This document shows positions 1 to 6,687 of a stretch of DNA of 9,454 bases, one piece after another. A model generated the notes under the pieces. That model made no database searches, was not told the DNA's origin, and was given only the letters and a program-made list of their open reading frames with translations. Source of the stretch: Hyphomicrobiales bacterium (GTDB taxonomy: Bacteria; Pseudomonadota; Alphaproteobacteria; Rhizobiales; JAUVMS01); NCBI GenBank assembly GCA_030600135.1, contig JAUVMS010000089.1, positions 1-9,454 on the forward strand. The letters run 5' to 3'. Positions within the stretch are counted from its first letter, which is position 1, and each line of letters begins with the position of its first letter. The position numbers and the translations under genes are program-made.

Positions 1-19
1 CCTATCCCTGAGGACGGCC

Positions 20-589
20 ATGTTGTTTGCGGTTCGTTCGATGGTCGCCGCCGGTCTGGTCCTGGCAACGGTTGTGCCCGCGCTCAGCGCCGAGGAAGGA
101 CGCGAGCAGTGCGAGGCCCGCTTTGCCCGCGAGGCCGAGCTGTCGGGCTACATTCCCGTCCGTGGCGACAAACCGGTGCCGCAGACGTCGGTCCTCGATA
201 AGGCCGGTAAGCCGGTCAGCATCGCGGATTTTCGCGGTCGTGGCGTGGTGATGAATTTTTGGGCGACGTGGTGCGCGCCCTGCGTCAAGGAAATGCCGTC
301 GCTCGACCGCCTCGAGGCCAAGCTCGAGAACGACGGCATCGAGGTTCTGGCCATCAACGAGGACGACCGCGATTTTGAGCTTGTCGCGCGCTACTATCGC
401 AAGCTGGGCCTCGAGCACCTCGCCATGCTGGTCGACCGCGGCAAGGTGCTGATGCGGGCCACCAAAGTGTTCAGCCTGCCCACCACGCTGCTGATCGACG
501 GCGAGGGCGACGAGGTGGCCGGCGTGCTCGGCCCGGCCGAGTGGGACGACGAGAGGATCGTGGCGTTCTTGCGCCGGTGTTTGGGGTGA
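20..589 (+). CDS. TlpA/ResA-like periplasmic thiol:disulfide oxidoreductase
   Basis: A 189-residue thioredoxin-fold protein. Residues 1-24 form a signal peptide or membrane anchor (short basic start, hydrophobic stretch LVLATVVPALSA). The redox motif WCAPC has its cysteines at 85 and 88, inside NFWATWCAPCVKEMPSL, the TlpA/ResA signature, and the cis-proline loop is SLPTTLLID (Pro154). Family members act outside the cytoplasmic membrane, reducing disulfides in cytochrome c apoproteins or cytochrome oxidase copper-site proteins; which target applies here cannot be told. Two extra cysteines (31 and 187) lie outside the motif. The ATG at 20 is preceded by GAGGA at 10-14, a good ribosome site. It reads away from the left edge, so its upstream neighbour is unseen. 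The family call is secure; the substrate is not. Confidence 0.93.
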   Translation: MLFAVRSMVAAGLVLATVVPALSAEEGREQCEARFAREAELSGYIPVRGDKPVPQTSVLDKAGKPVSIADFRGRGVVMNFWATWCAPCVKEMPSLDRLEAKLENDGIEVLAINEDDRDFELVARYYRKLGLEHLAMLVDRGKVLMRATKVFSLPTTLLIDGEGDEVAGVLGPAEWDDERIVAFLRRCLG

Positions 590-647
590 TTGGGGGGTGA
601 GTGGTGTGGATTGGGCTGTGGGGGACTTCAGCGGCTTACGGTTTGAG

Positions 648-848
648 CTATGGGCGGTAATACACGGTAGTGTTTGTGAAATGTTCGTGAACGACCAATT
701 CGGCCCAGAGCCAACGTTCGGTGCGATGCACTCCCCTCACGACTAGCCAGCTCGCAACCAGTCGTTTTGTTTGTGAGCCCTCCCCAAGATTGATGCGCTG
801 GTCCACAAATCGCTTGTAAACCCTGGATCTGGGACTAAGTCTGCTTAG
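648..848 (-). other. Weak open reading stretch in the 590-886 gap, possible gene remnant
   Basis: The 297 bases between the thioredoxin and methyltransferase genes hold no convincing gene. On the minus strand one frame stays open for 66 codons, from just after a TAG at 849-851 to a TAG at 648-650; a possible GTG start at 806 would give 52 residues. Its C-terminal part (RTERWLWAELVVHEHF, then a tail ending YYRP) is rich in aromatic residues and looks more protein-like than random, but I do not recognise it and see no ribosome site. It may be the tail of a decayed gene or chance. The rest of the gap must hold the promoter of the methyltransferase gene; no clear -35/-10 pair stands out. Confidence 0.2.
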
Positions 849-886
849 CTATTGAGGCCTGCATCGCGACAAAAAGGGATTGAACC

Positions 887-1333
887 ATGAAAATGCCACC
901 ACCGGTCATTGCCCTAATTGCCGTGATAACATTATTCATTGTGCACTGGATGTTACCATTCTTGTCGATCCGCATTCCGGGCCAGTCGATACTGGGAGGC
1001 TTGTTGATTCTCGCTGGTATTGCCGTCGCCGTGGTCGCCGTTCGCGGATTCTTTCAAGCGGAGACAACCATTAGACCAGACGAAGTCGACAAAGCGTCAA
1101 CGTTGGTGACAAGCGGGCTTTATCGTTTCACTCGCAATCCCATGTATCTTGGATTGGCACTACTCATTGCTGGTATCGGCTTGGGCTTGGGAACGATGTT
1201 CGTTCCTATCGTTCTTGCTGTTTTTGTTTGGGTCATCACCACCAAGCAAATTATCCCCGAGGAACGTGCATTGGAAAACATTTTTGGTCAGGATTATGTC
1301 AGTTACAAAAATGACGTTCGCCGCTGGATTTAG
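887..1333 (+). CDS. Small membrane methyltransferase, isoprenylcysteine/phospholipid methyltransferase type
   Basis: A 148-residue integral membrane protein with about four hydrophobic segments (roughly 6-28, 34-54, 86-102 and 104-119). The core motif LVTSGLYRFTRNPMYLG at 73-89 and the C-terminal block PEERALENIFG followed by a Tyr-containing end (124-148) are the hallmarks of the ICMT/PEMT superfamily, which moves a methyl group from S-adenosylmethionine to a lipid or a prenylated or other hydrophobic acceptor within the membrane. Bacterial members this short are common and mostly of unknown substrate. The ATG at 887 follows AAAAAGGGA at 871-879 with good spacing; an ATG at 880 is in another frame. 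GC content is visibly lower than in the thioredoxin gene, suggesting separate origin. It ends convergent to the next gene. Confidence 0.88.
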   Translation: MKMPPPVIALIAVITLFIVHWMLPFLSIRIPGQSILGGLLILAGIAVAVVAVRGFFQAETTIRPDEVDKASTLVTSGLYRFTRNPMYLGLALLIAGIGLGLGTMFVPIVLAVFVWVITTKQIIPEERALENIFGQDYVSYKNDVRRWI

Positions 1334-1527
1334 ATCTTAACCGGACTCACAGATGGTCGCTCGAAACGCAATCGTCCCAATTAGGTGGAAATGACCGCTC
1401 GGGATCAAGAGCTGTAACACATCACAACCAACGCTTTCCTCTGCCCCGAATTGTAGCGCTCGCAGAACCCGTTACGTCCTACCCAGAAGTGTAACATGTA
1501 GGATGTTTGGTCATTCCCGCAGCTTGG
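1334..1527. other. Convergent intergenic region without a recognised gene
   Basis: These 194 bases separate the 3' ends of the methyltransferase and nucleotidyltransferase genes. I found no protein-like frame and no strong hairpin followed by a T run, so termination for either gene is not assigned. The right end carries the short direct repeat listed separately. Confidence 0.5.
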
Positions 1528-1534
1528 TCATTCC
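1507..1534. repeat. 11-bp direct repeat TTGGTCATTCC, two copies
   Basis: TTGGTCATTCC occurs at 1507-1517 and again at 1524-1534, separated by 6 bases. The second copy covers the stop codon and last codons of the nucleotidyltransferase gene. The identity is exact; significance is unclear. It may be a local slippage duplication. Confidence 0.6.
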
Positions 1535-2094
1535 AAACCTTCGACGCTGACTTTCGGCCACGTAAGAGGCCAGTTCTTGCTGTGCATTCGAGCCAGATAC
1601 TGATCAAATTTTTCACGTCCTCGGGCTGTAGGTTTACCCATCATTCCAACGAGGTCAGATAAGCCATGAGGTGCGATTACCGTGATGTTTTCGTCAGAGT
1701 CGAGTCGCGCTGCGACACAAGTCGGCGTTTCCAACCAGAATGAGATTGCATCTGTGGTGGAAGAATATGGTCGATCGGAATTTCGAAGATGCATCCTCGC
1801 TTGATTTCGAACTGACCAAGGTCTGTGTGGAAAAGCAGACACAAGTGTAGTTTCTATCTCCGCTTCTCGCTTTGGGGAAGGATCGGCTCGGTCGAAGAAC
1901 AAGACATCGACATCCGCCAATGGGGTCATGGTGTCAAATCCGTGTAGCTGATCCCAAACGGCGTTCCGCACAAAGCCTGCACCAATTGCCCAGTCGAGCA
2001 GACCGAGACCTCTGACCACTTGAAGGGTCCGCATGTGCCATAAACTATTGAGCAGCGTGTCTTTGACCAGCTTGAATTGAGCTTCTTCGTTCAC
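1528..2094 (-). CDS. Nucleotidyltransferase-fold family protein (COG3575/NTP_transf_6 type)
   Basis: A 188-residue protein matching in layout the small, poorly characterised nucleotidyltransferase-like family COG3575. Visible signatures are GAGFVRNAVWD at 38-48, the acidic pair in LADVDVLFFD (Asp61 and Asp63), which would bind metal in a polymerase-beta-like fold, WSVRNQARMH at 93-102, and the conserved segment TTDAISFWLETPTCVAARL at 113-131. Length fits the family. Biochemical substrate is not established for the family, so no reaction is claimed. It has no signal peptide and should be cytoplasmic. It is convergent with the methyltransferase gene and separated from the operon to its right by a transposase remnant; a sampled 60 bases is about 47% GC, lower than the operon, consistent with an accessory gene. 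Confidence 0.85.
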   Translation of the reverse strand: MNEEAQFKLVKDTLLNSLWHMRTLQVVRGLGLLDWAIGAGFVRNAVWDQLHGFDTMTPLADVDVLFFDRADPSPKREAEIETTLVSAFPHRPWSVRNQARMHLRNSDRPYSSTTDAISFWLETPTCVAARLDSDENITVIAPHGLSDLVGMMGKPTARGREKFDQYLARMHSKNWPLTWPKVSVEGLE

Positions 2095-2260
2095 GCAGAT
2101 TTTGTCCTATGGCAATGTCAGCGGTTCCAGTTCAAACATACACATGGAGCTGTTGAAACTGCACCAAATGTTGCACTCTCCCCATTTTGTAACATTTCCT
2201 GCACCCTTAAAGGTCCGGAAGGGGTCTTGGCCGTTCTCTAGTTCCGGGTTTGGAGTCAAG
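2095..2260. other. Non-coding or decayed stretch between nucleotidyltransferase and IS remnant
   Basis: This stretch upstream of the nucleotidyltransferase start contains short open frames on both strands, none with family motifs or a ribosome site. It should contain the promoter of that gene, but I cannot place it. It may also include the unrecognisable continuation of the transposase remnant to its right. Confidence 0.4.
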
Positions 2261-2356
2261 TTCTCGGTTTTTGTTGTTGGAGGTCTGCGGCTTGGGTAAC
2301 GTGACCGAGATGCCATAATCTTCGCAGGCTAAAATCTCCTCACTGCTGAAGCAGCC
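2261..2356 (-). pseudogene. IS1182-family transposase fragment (DDE type)
   Basis: Read on the minus strand, 32 codons give a peptide containing GCFSSEEILACEDYGI and then SVTLPKPQTSNNK. The pattern (R)GYF..EEI.AC...GI.VTLPKPQTS is, from memory, a conserved block of IS1182-family DDE transposases lying in the middle of the protein. Here the Tyr of GYF is Cys, the expected glycine-phenylalanine continuation after the block is lost, and there is no start codon, so it is a short relic. The same frame runs to a TAA at 2207-2209 without further resemblance. It starts about 15 bases beyond the amidase stop codon, marking an old insertion or recombination point at the edge of the operon. Terminal inverted repeats were not found. 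Confidence 0.72.
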
Positions 2357-2371
2357 CCCCTCCCCGGCCCT

Positions 2372-3812
2372 TCAAATCTCAGGGCGGTGGGTGGCGGCGG
2401 TGAACCATGGCTCGACCGCCTCGAGGGCGGCGGCGGCTTGGAAGGCGTCGGCGTCGCAGTAGGTGCGGGCGACCAGCTGAATGCCGGTCGGGACACCATT
2501 GCCGGCCCGGCCCGATGGCATGGAGATCACCGGACAGCGGCTCATGGTGTTGAACGGCGTGGTCATCACCCAACCGAGAATATTGTCGACCACTTTGCCG
2601 TTGATCTCGATCGTGTCGGTGGACAAATCGAAGTCGGCCTTGATGGCGGCGAGCGAATTGGTCGGGCAGACGAACAAATTATTCTCCTCGAGGATCGGTC
2701 CGAGTGTGGCATACATTTCACCAGCCACTTCCATGGATCTGAGAAATAGCTCGGACGAGGAATTCATCGCCTGTTCCGAAATGTGGCGCGCGTAGGTCGT
2801 CATCTTGTCGCCATGCTCTTGGAAACTGCGACGGATAAAGGCGCCGAAGAAATTGCGAAAGGTGATCGAGGCCGGCCTGAAGTGTCGCCTCGCTCCAACC
2901 GAGATCAACCTCCTCGACCGTCGCGCCGAGCGATCTAAAGACATCGAGCGTGGCATGAAGATTGGCTAACACATCCTTGTCGACCTCGAATGAACCAAGG
3001 TCGTTCGAATAGGCGATCTTCCAATCGTCAATGGGCTCATAAGTTGACGGCAGCTCGAGCTTCGGCCTGAGGGAGGCAATATCGTTTGGGTGTGGGCCGC
3101 ACATCACGTTTTGCAACAGAATGGCGTCCTACACATGACGCGCCAGAGGCCCCGAATGGCAGTAGTAGTCGAGATTGAGCGGCGTATCCTCGGGGTTGCG
3201 GCCATAGGGGGGGGTTGTAACGACAAGGCCACAGGTGGAAGCGGGAATGCGGATTGAGCCACCGATGTCGGAGCCGGTTGCAAGTGTCGAGGTGCCGGCC
3301 GCCAAGGATGCACTCGAACCACCAGACGAGCCGCCGGAGGTAAATTCCGGGTTCCACGGGTTGCGTGTCACCCCCCACAGCCTGGAGTGCGTGAAACCGG
3401 CGCAGGAAAATTCCGGCGTCGCCGTGCGGGCATGGACGATGGCGCCAGCGTCCAACACCCGTTGGTTGACAGGCGAAGTGAAGTCGGGAACGAAATCCTT
3501 CATCAAAAGCGAGCCATTGGAGGTGGGCAAGCCCTTGATGTAGCCTTCGTCCTTGACGGCAACAGGCAGCCCTTCGAGTGCCCCAAGCTGGCCGTCCCCT
3601 TTGGCATACTTGGCCTCGGCGGCTCTTGCCTGAGCCATGGCCTCGTCAAAGTAGGTATATGTGAATGCATTGATCGTCGGCTCGACAGCCTCGGCGCGCT
3701 CGATAACGGCCCGCATCAATTCGACTGGAGACAATTTTTTGTCTCTAAAGCTCCGCAACGCCTCGACAGCTGACAAATAGCAAAGTTCATTGTCGCTCAT
3801 GTCTCCCCCCAT
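2372..3812 (-). pseudogene. Amidase-signature family hydrolase, broken by an amber stop and a frameshift
   Basis: About 480 codons, the normal length of an amidase-signature enzyme (hydrolysis of carbon-nitrogen bonds in amides). The Ser-cisSer-Lys triad is all present in the first part: Lys87 (GLPVAVKDE), Ser162 (SGGSSGGSSA) and Ser186 (GSDIGGSIRIPA). An in-frame TAG at 3129-3131 interrupts the conserved GPLARHV-stop-DAILLQNVMCGP; the same frame then continues to about 2880, where the match moves to another frame (around 2872-2895) that reads through SRCPVISMPSGRAGNGVPTG to the natural end HRPEI. A third oddity is near 3207-3222, where the usual G-[YF]-K-P before PYGR reads VTTP. A second ATG at 3800 follows GGGGGAG closely and could be the true start. 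It begins 16 bases after the NylB-like gene, so it belonged to that operon. As it stands only a 227-residue N-terminal fragment would be made. Sequencing error has to be excluded. Confidence 0.88.
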
Positions 3813-3828
3813 TTGCTCTAGGTCGGCT

Positions 3829-5043
3829 TCACCCGCCAGCCGTTAGCTCGGCGCGGATCGTGTGGAGCACCCGCAACGTCGCGGCGGACCGAGCGTCACT
3901 TAGGAATTCGGGCCATGTAGAGAACTTTACCGCCAAAAACTCCATGTCGGGAGCAATGTAAATCATTTGCCCAAAAACACCTAACGCCATATAGGTTCGG
4001 CTGCGCGTGTTTTCGATCCAAAACTTGTTGTGGTAGGCGCCGTCTGGCAGCACTTCCGACTTGGCATCGCCGAAGGCTGCATGGTCACCGTACGGGCAAT
4101 CCGCGATCCAGCTGGCAGGAACGATTTGGCGGTCGTTGAATTTTCCCCCATCGAGGTGCATGAGGCCAAAGCGGGCATAGTCGCGAAGCGTTGCGTTCAT
4201 GCCGCCATCGGCGAGAGCATAGCCTGCTGGATCGACCGTGAAATAGGCATCCTCCTCGGCGCCGAGGGGCTGCCAGAGCTCCTCGGACACGAGCGTGGCG
4301 AGGCGTTTGCCAGTCGCACGCTCCATGCAGAATGCGAGGACATCGGTTTCCACCGAGCGATATTCGAAATTGCCGCCATGGGGCCGCGCTTGTTTTAGCT
4401 GGAGGATACACTCGAAGACATTGCCAGGATCACTTGGCGCGCGTAGCGGGTGCCACCCTGAGGCTCGGTCGAGCATACCGACCTCGCTATCGGGGTCGGT
4501 GTAGACTTCCTCGAATTTCACGCCGCTGCGCATGTCGAGGCACTGCTGCACCGTAGCGCCGTTGTAACCGCACGTAGCAAACTCGGGCACGTAGGCTTCG
4601 ACCGGGGCATCAGGATCGATCAGACCCCGACCCATGAGAACGCCGGCCAAGGTCGCCGTAATGGATTTCGAGACCGATTGCGCGAGATGAGGAACGTGGG
4701 GCGTCATGCCGTTCAGATAACGCTCGTAGATGATCGCGCCACGGTGGGCAACGAGAAATCCGTCGGTAAAGGATTCCTCGAGAAATGAAGCAAGCGTGAC
4801 AGGCTGGGCGTCGCCAGTTTGGAGGCTCAGGCCATCCAGGTCCTGAGGCGCTTCATGCAAGGTGGAGGCTGGGCCAGGTCCGCACCAGACAGTTGCCGTG
4901 GGAAGTATCTCGCGAACGTGTTGAAACGACCAGCGGTTGAACGGCGGGCTGTCCCAATTCTTTTTGGTGACCCGTTGCGCGGGCGGCGGCGGGCTGCCGT
5001 GCATGATCGACCGCGGATCATTGCATATGTCGGATGTGGGCAT
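3829..5043 (-). CDS. Serine hydrolase of the beta-lactamase/NylB type (6-aminohexanoate-dimer hydrolase-like)
   Basis: A 404-residue protein of the class C beta-lactamase/DD-peptidase fold. The SxxK motif is Ser123-Val-Ser-Lys126 in LAQSVSKSITATLAG. The second-motif tyrosine is probably Tyr228 in FEYRSVETDVLAFCMERATG, a block strongly like NylB, followed by LWQPLGAEEDA, DGGMNATLRDYARFG and IVPASWIADC, all typical of NylB-like enzymes. NylB cleaves the linear dimer of 6-aminohexanoate (a nylon by-product); most relatives are esterases or amidases of unknown natural substrate, so only the general hydrolase call is firm. No signal peptide is visible, so it is probably cytoplasmic. No strong ribosome site precedes the ATG at 5043; Met14 is an alternative start. 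It lies 80 bases after the PotD-like gene and 16 bases before the amidase, pointing to a shared degradative role. Confidence 0.88.
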   Translation of the reverse strand: MPTSDICNDPRSIMHGSPPPPAQRVTKKNWDSPPFNRWSFQHVREILPTATVWCGPGPASTLHEAPQDLDGLSLQTGDAQPVTLASFLEESFTDGFLVAHRGAIIYERYLNGMTPHVPHLAQSVSKSITATLAGVLMGRGLIDPDAPVEAYVPEFATCGYNGATVQQCLDMRSGVKFEEVYTDPDSEVGMLDRASGWHPLRAPSDPGNVFECILQLKQARPHGGNFEYRSVETDVLAFCMERATGKRLATLVSEELWQPLGAEEDAYFTVDPAGYALADGGMNATLRDYARFGLMHLDGGKFNDRQIVPASWIADCPYGDHAAFGDAKSEVLPDGAYHNKFWIENTRSRTYMALGVFGQMIYIAPDMEFLAVKFSTWPEFLSDARSAATLRVLHTIRAELTAGG

Positions 5044-5123
5044 GAACGACCCGCTCGAATGGAATGGTGGGCGGAGGAGAAAGGCCCGAGCCGCAGCCAG
5101 GCTTTCCTCGTCGACGGCGACTT

Positions 5124-6158
5124 CTACTTCTGAAGCTCCGTCCAGATTTTCGTGTAGATCTTGTTCACCTCTGGCGGGCAGGCCAGAACGAACTGCCCCT
5201 TGTCTACAAACTCGGCAGGGATATTCACTTCCGGTGAGGTTTTCATGTCTTCCGGCATGAATTTTTCAGAACCGTCGATACCATTGGCATAGCGGGCAAA
5301 TGCGGAGACCAACGCCGCGTTCTCCGGGTCCATGACGAAGTTCTGGAAGAGCTTGGCGTTCTCGACATTCTTGGCGTCTTTCAGGACGGCAACACTGTCC
5401 ATCCAGAGAACATACCCTTCCTTCGGGTAGCCGTATGCGATTGTAGGGTTCTGTAGGCGCATGCGGAATGTGGATCCATTCCAGTTGACGCCTGCATAAA
5501 GGTCCTCCTTGGCAAACTTCTCGAGGTTGCCATAGTCCATGCCGAGCCAGTGCTTTTTGGCAGCGACCAGGCCGTCACGCACCTTTCTGAGGATCGCCTT
5601 GTCGCCCGTGCAAATTTTGCCGCCGTAATACATGACCGCGAGGCCTATCACGTCGCCCATCTCGGGCACTACGTTGATCTTGCCCTTGAGCTCGTCCGGG
5701 GGGTCCATGAAAATGGCGGACGTATTGATGTCGCCCTTGTAGTACTTGGTGTTGACGACGACGCCAGTCGAGCCCCACTGCCATGGTATGGAGTAGTGCC
5801 GGCCCGGATCCCATTCGACGTCGCGCCAACGTTTGTTGACGTTCTTGAAATTCTCCATCTGGTCGGGACGGGTCTTAAGAAGCAGGTTCTCAGCAATCCA
5901 AATCGGAACGAAGCTTGCCGATGGCACGACGATATCGAAACCATGACCGCCTGCCTTGACCTTTGCGAGCGCGGTATCGTTTGAGTCGTAGTCAGTAATC
6001 GTGACCTTGACCTTGTGCTCTTTCTGGAACTTCTCGATCAGCTTGGGGTTGGTGTAGTTGCCCCAGTTGTAGATATTGAGCTCACCTTCGGCTCTGGCGT
6101 TGCCGGCACTCGCTAGCACGGCCAGAACTGCAAACCCTGATAATAGTTTGTTCTTCAT
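5124..6158 (-). CDS. PotD/PotF-like periplasmic substrate-binding protein of a polyamine-type ABC importer
   Basis: A 344-residue binding protein with a clear Sec signal peptide, MKNKLLSGFAVLAVLASAGNARA, cut after residue 23. The mature start ELNIYNWGNYTNPKLIEKF (27-44) is diagnostic of the spermidine/putrescine-binding family. Further family features are FDIVVPSASFV (74-84), PWQWGSTGV (125-133), VNWNGS (224-229) and YVLWMDSVAV (249-258), whose tryptophans would line the ligand pocket. Acidic residues Glu166 and Asp169 lie roughly where amine-contacting residues are expected, an inference that needs modelling. It delivers ligand to membrane permeases. The ATG at 6158 has a strong ribosome site, GGAGGA at 6164-6169, five bases away. 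Only a permease relic precedes it and no PotA ATPase or PotB is seen, so the protein seems orphaned here. The ligand could be a polyamine or another small amine or amide. Confidence 0.93.
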   Translation of the reverse strand: MKNKLLSGFAVLAVLASAGNARAEGELNIYNWGNYTNPKLIEKFQKEHKVKVTITDYDSNDTALAKVKAGGHGFDIVVPSASFVPIWIAENLLLKTRPDQMENFKNVNKRWRDVEWDPGRHYSIPWQWGSTGVVVNTKYYKGDINTSAIFMDPPDELKGKINVVPEMGDVIGLAVMYYGGKICTGDKAILRKVRDGLVAAKKHWLGMDYGNLEKFAKEDLYAGVNWNGSTFRMRLQNPTIAYGYPKEGYVLWMDSVAVLKDAKNVENAKLFQNFVMDPENAALVSAFARYANGIDGSEKFMPEDMKTSPEVNIPAEFVDKGQFVLACPPEVNKIYTKIWTELQK

Positions 6159-6163
6159 ATTGG

Positions 6164-6169
6164 TCCTCC
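6164..6169 (-). promoter_or_regulatory. Strong ribosome binding site of the PotD-like gene
   Basis: GGAGGA on the minus strand, five bases ahead of the ATG at 6158. It fixes the start of the binding protein and suggests high expression, as is usual for periplasmic binding proteins. Confidence 0.75.
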
Positions 6170-6201
6170 ATTTCCTTCCCTAGATCGGTTGATACTGCAA
6201 A

Positions 6202-6414
6202 TTAACGCCCCTTCCTGTTGAGCATGAAGAAGAACGTTACGAGTACGACGCCTGCGGCAAGCAACACTGTTGAGATCGCGTTGACTTCGGGCGTTACAGT
6301 CCGGCGGAGCTGGCCGAGCATGTATGTGGGCAATGTGTAGGCAGTTGGGATGCCAAATACTAAGGTCGATAGCGTCGTTAGCATCGAAAATTTGAGCGAT
6401 CCGATATTATCAAT
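6202..6414 (-). pseudogene. Relic of a PotC/PotB-like ABC permease, internally deleted
   Basis: The last 70 codons of a minus-strand open frame ending at a TAA at 6202-6204. The C-terminal 44 residues (6202-6336) contain LRRTVTPEVNAIS followed by a hydrophobic helix and the basic end NRKGR; this matches the end of PotC-type permeases, where (T/S)PE(V/I)NA is conserved. The 26 residues before it contain LTTLSTLVFGIPTAYTL, resembling the start of the transmembrane domain of the same permease class. If so, the roughly 200 residues between, including the EAA loop that contacts the ATPase, are missing. The relic ends 43 bases before the PotD-like gene, the normal place for PotC. The C-terminal match is fairly sure; the N-terminal match is an inference. 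The open frame continues to 6660 through AT-rich sequence with no permease resemblance. Confidence 0.55.
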
Positions 6415-6687
6415 CCATGATAGCTTCATTATACCATACATACATAAGAATATATCGGATTTACTTCTAAATACGTTGGGTGAAGCTATTGAAGTCATAA
6501 TGAAACAAACAACAAACTTGAAATGTTCTGGGACGAAACCCGCAAAAGAGAACACCGAGAGATCAACCAGATACGCACAACAATGGAACAAATTCAAAGG
6601 TAGCTGCAAGATCTGCCTTGCTTCCAGGGGCTTGAGGTCTCCGGACCCGTCGGTGAGCAAGTACTCACCTTATCCGAGCGATAAGAT
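6415..6687. other. AT-rich stretch of unknown origin
   Basis: No recognised gene. By hand count 6361-6600 has 89 G or C in 240 bases (37%), with 30% at 6421-6480, against about 52-63% in lines sampled from the flanking genes. Both strands carry open frames (minus up to 6660, plus 6350-6691). A third, plus-strand, 33-codon stretch at 6502-6603 reads FWDETRKREHREINQIRTT and looks like a charged helix, but has no start codon. The composition suggests foreign DNA inserted where permease and ATPase genes of the PotD-type importer would be expected. Confidence 0.5.

Noticed and set aside
1485..2205. Similar ATGTTACA-containing strings (minus strand) on both sides of the nucleotidyltransferase gene, as possible element ends
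   Set aside because: Only about eight bases match exactly and the copies are in the same orientation with no target duplication; too weak to call an element.
2107..2316. Minus-strand ORF of 69 codons overlapping the IS relic
   Set aside because: It is in a different frame from the transposase block, has no ribosome site and no family motif.
2718..3116. Separate 132-residue ORF starting with TTG
   Set aside because: It is in the same frame as the amidase N-terminal part and only begins after the amber codon; it is the middle of the broken amidase, not a gene.
4819..5133. Plus-strand ORF overlapping the NylB-like gene
   Set aside because: Antisense shadow of the well-supported minus-strand gene, with low-complexity Arg-rich translation.
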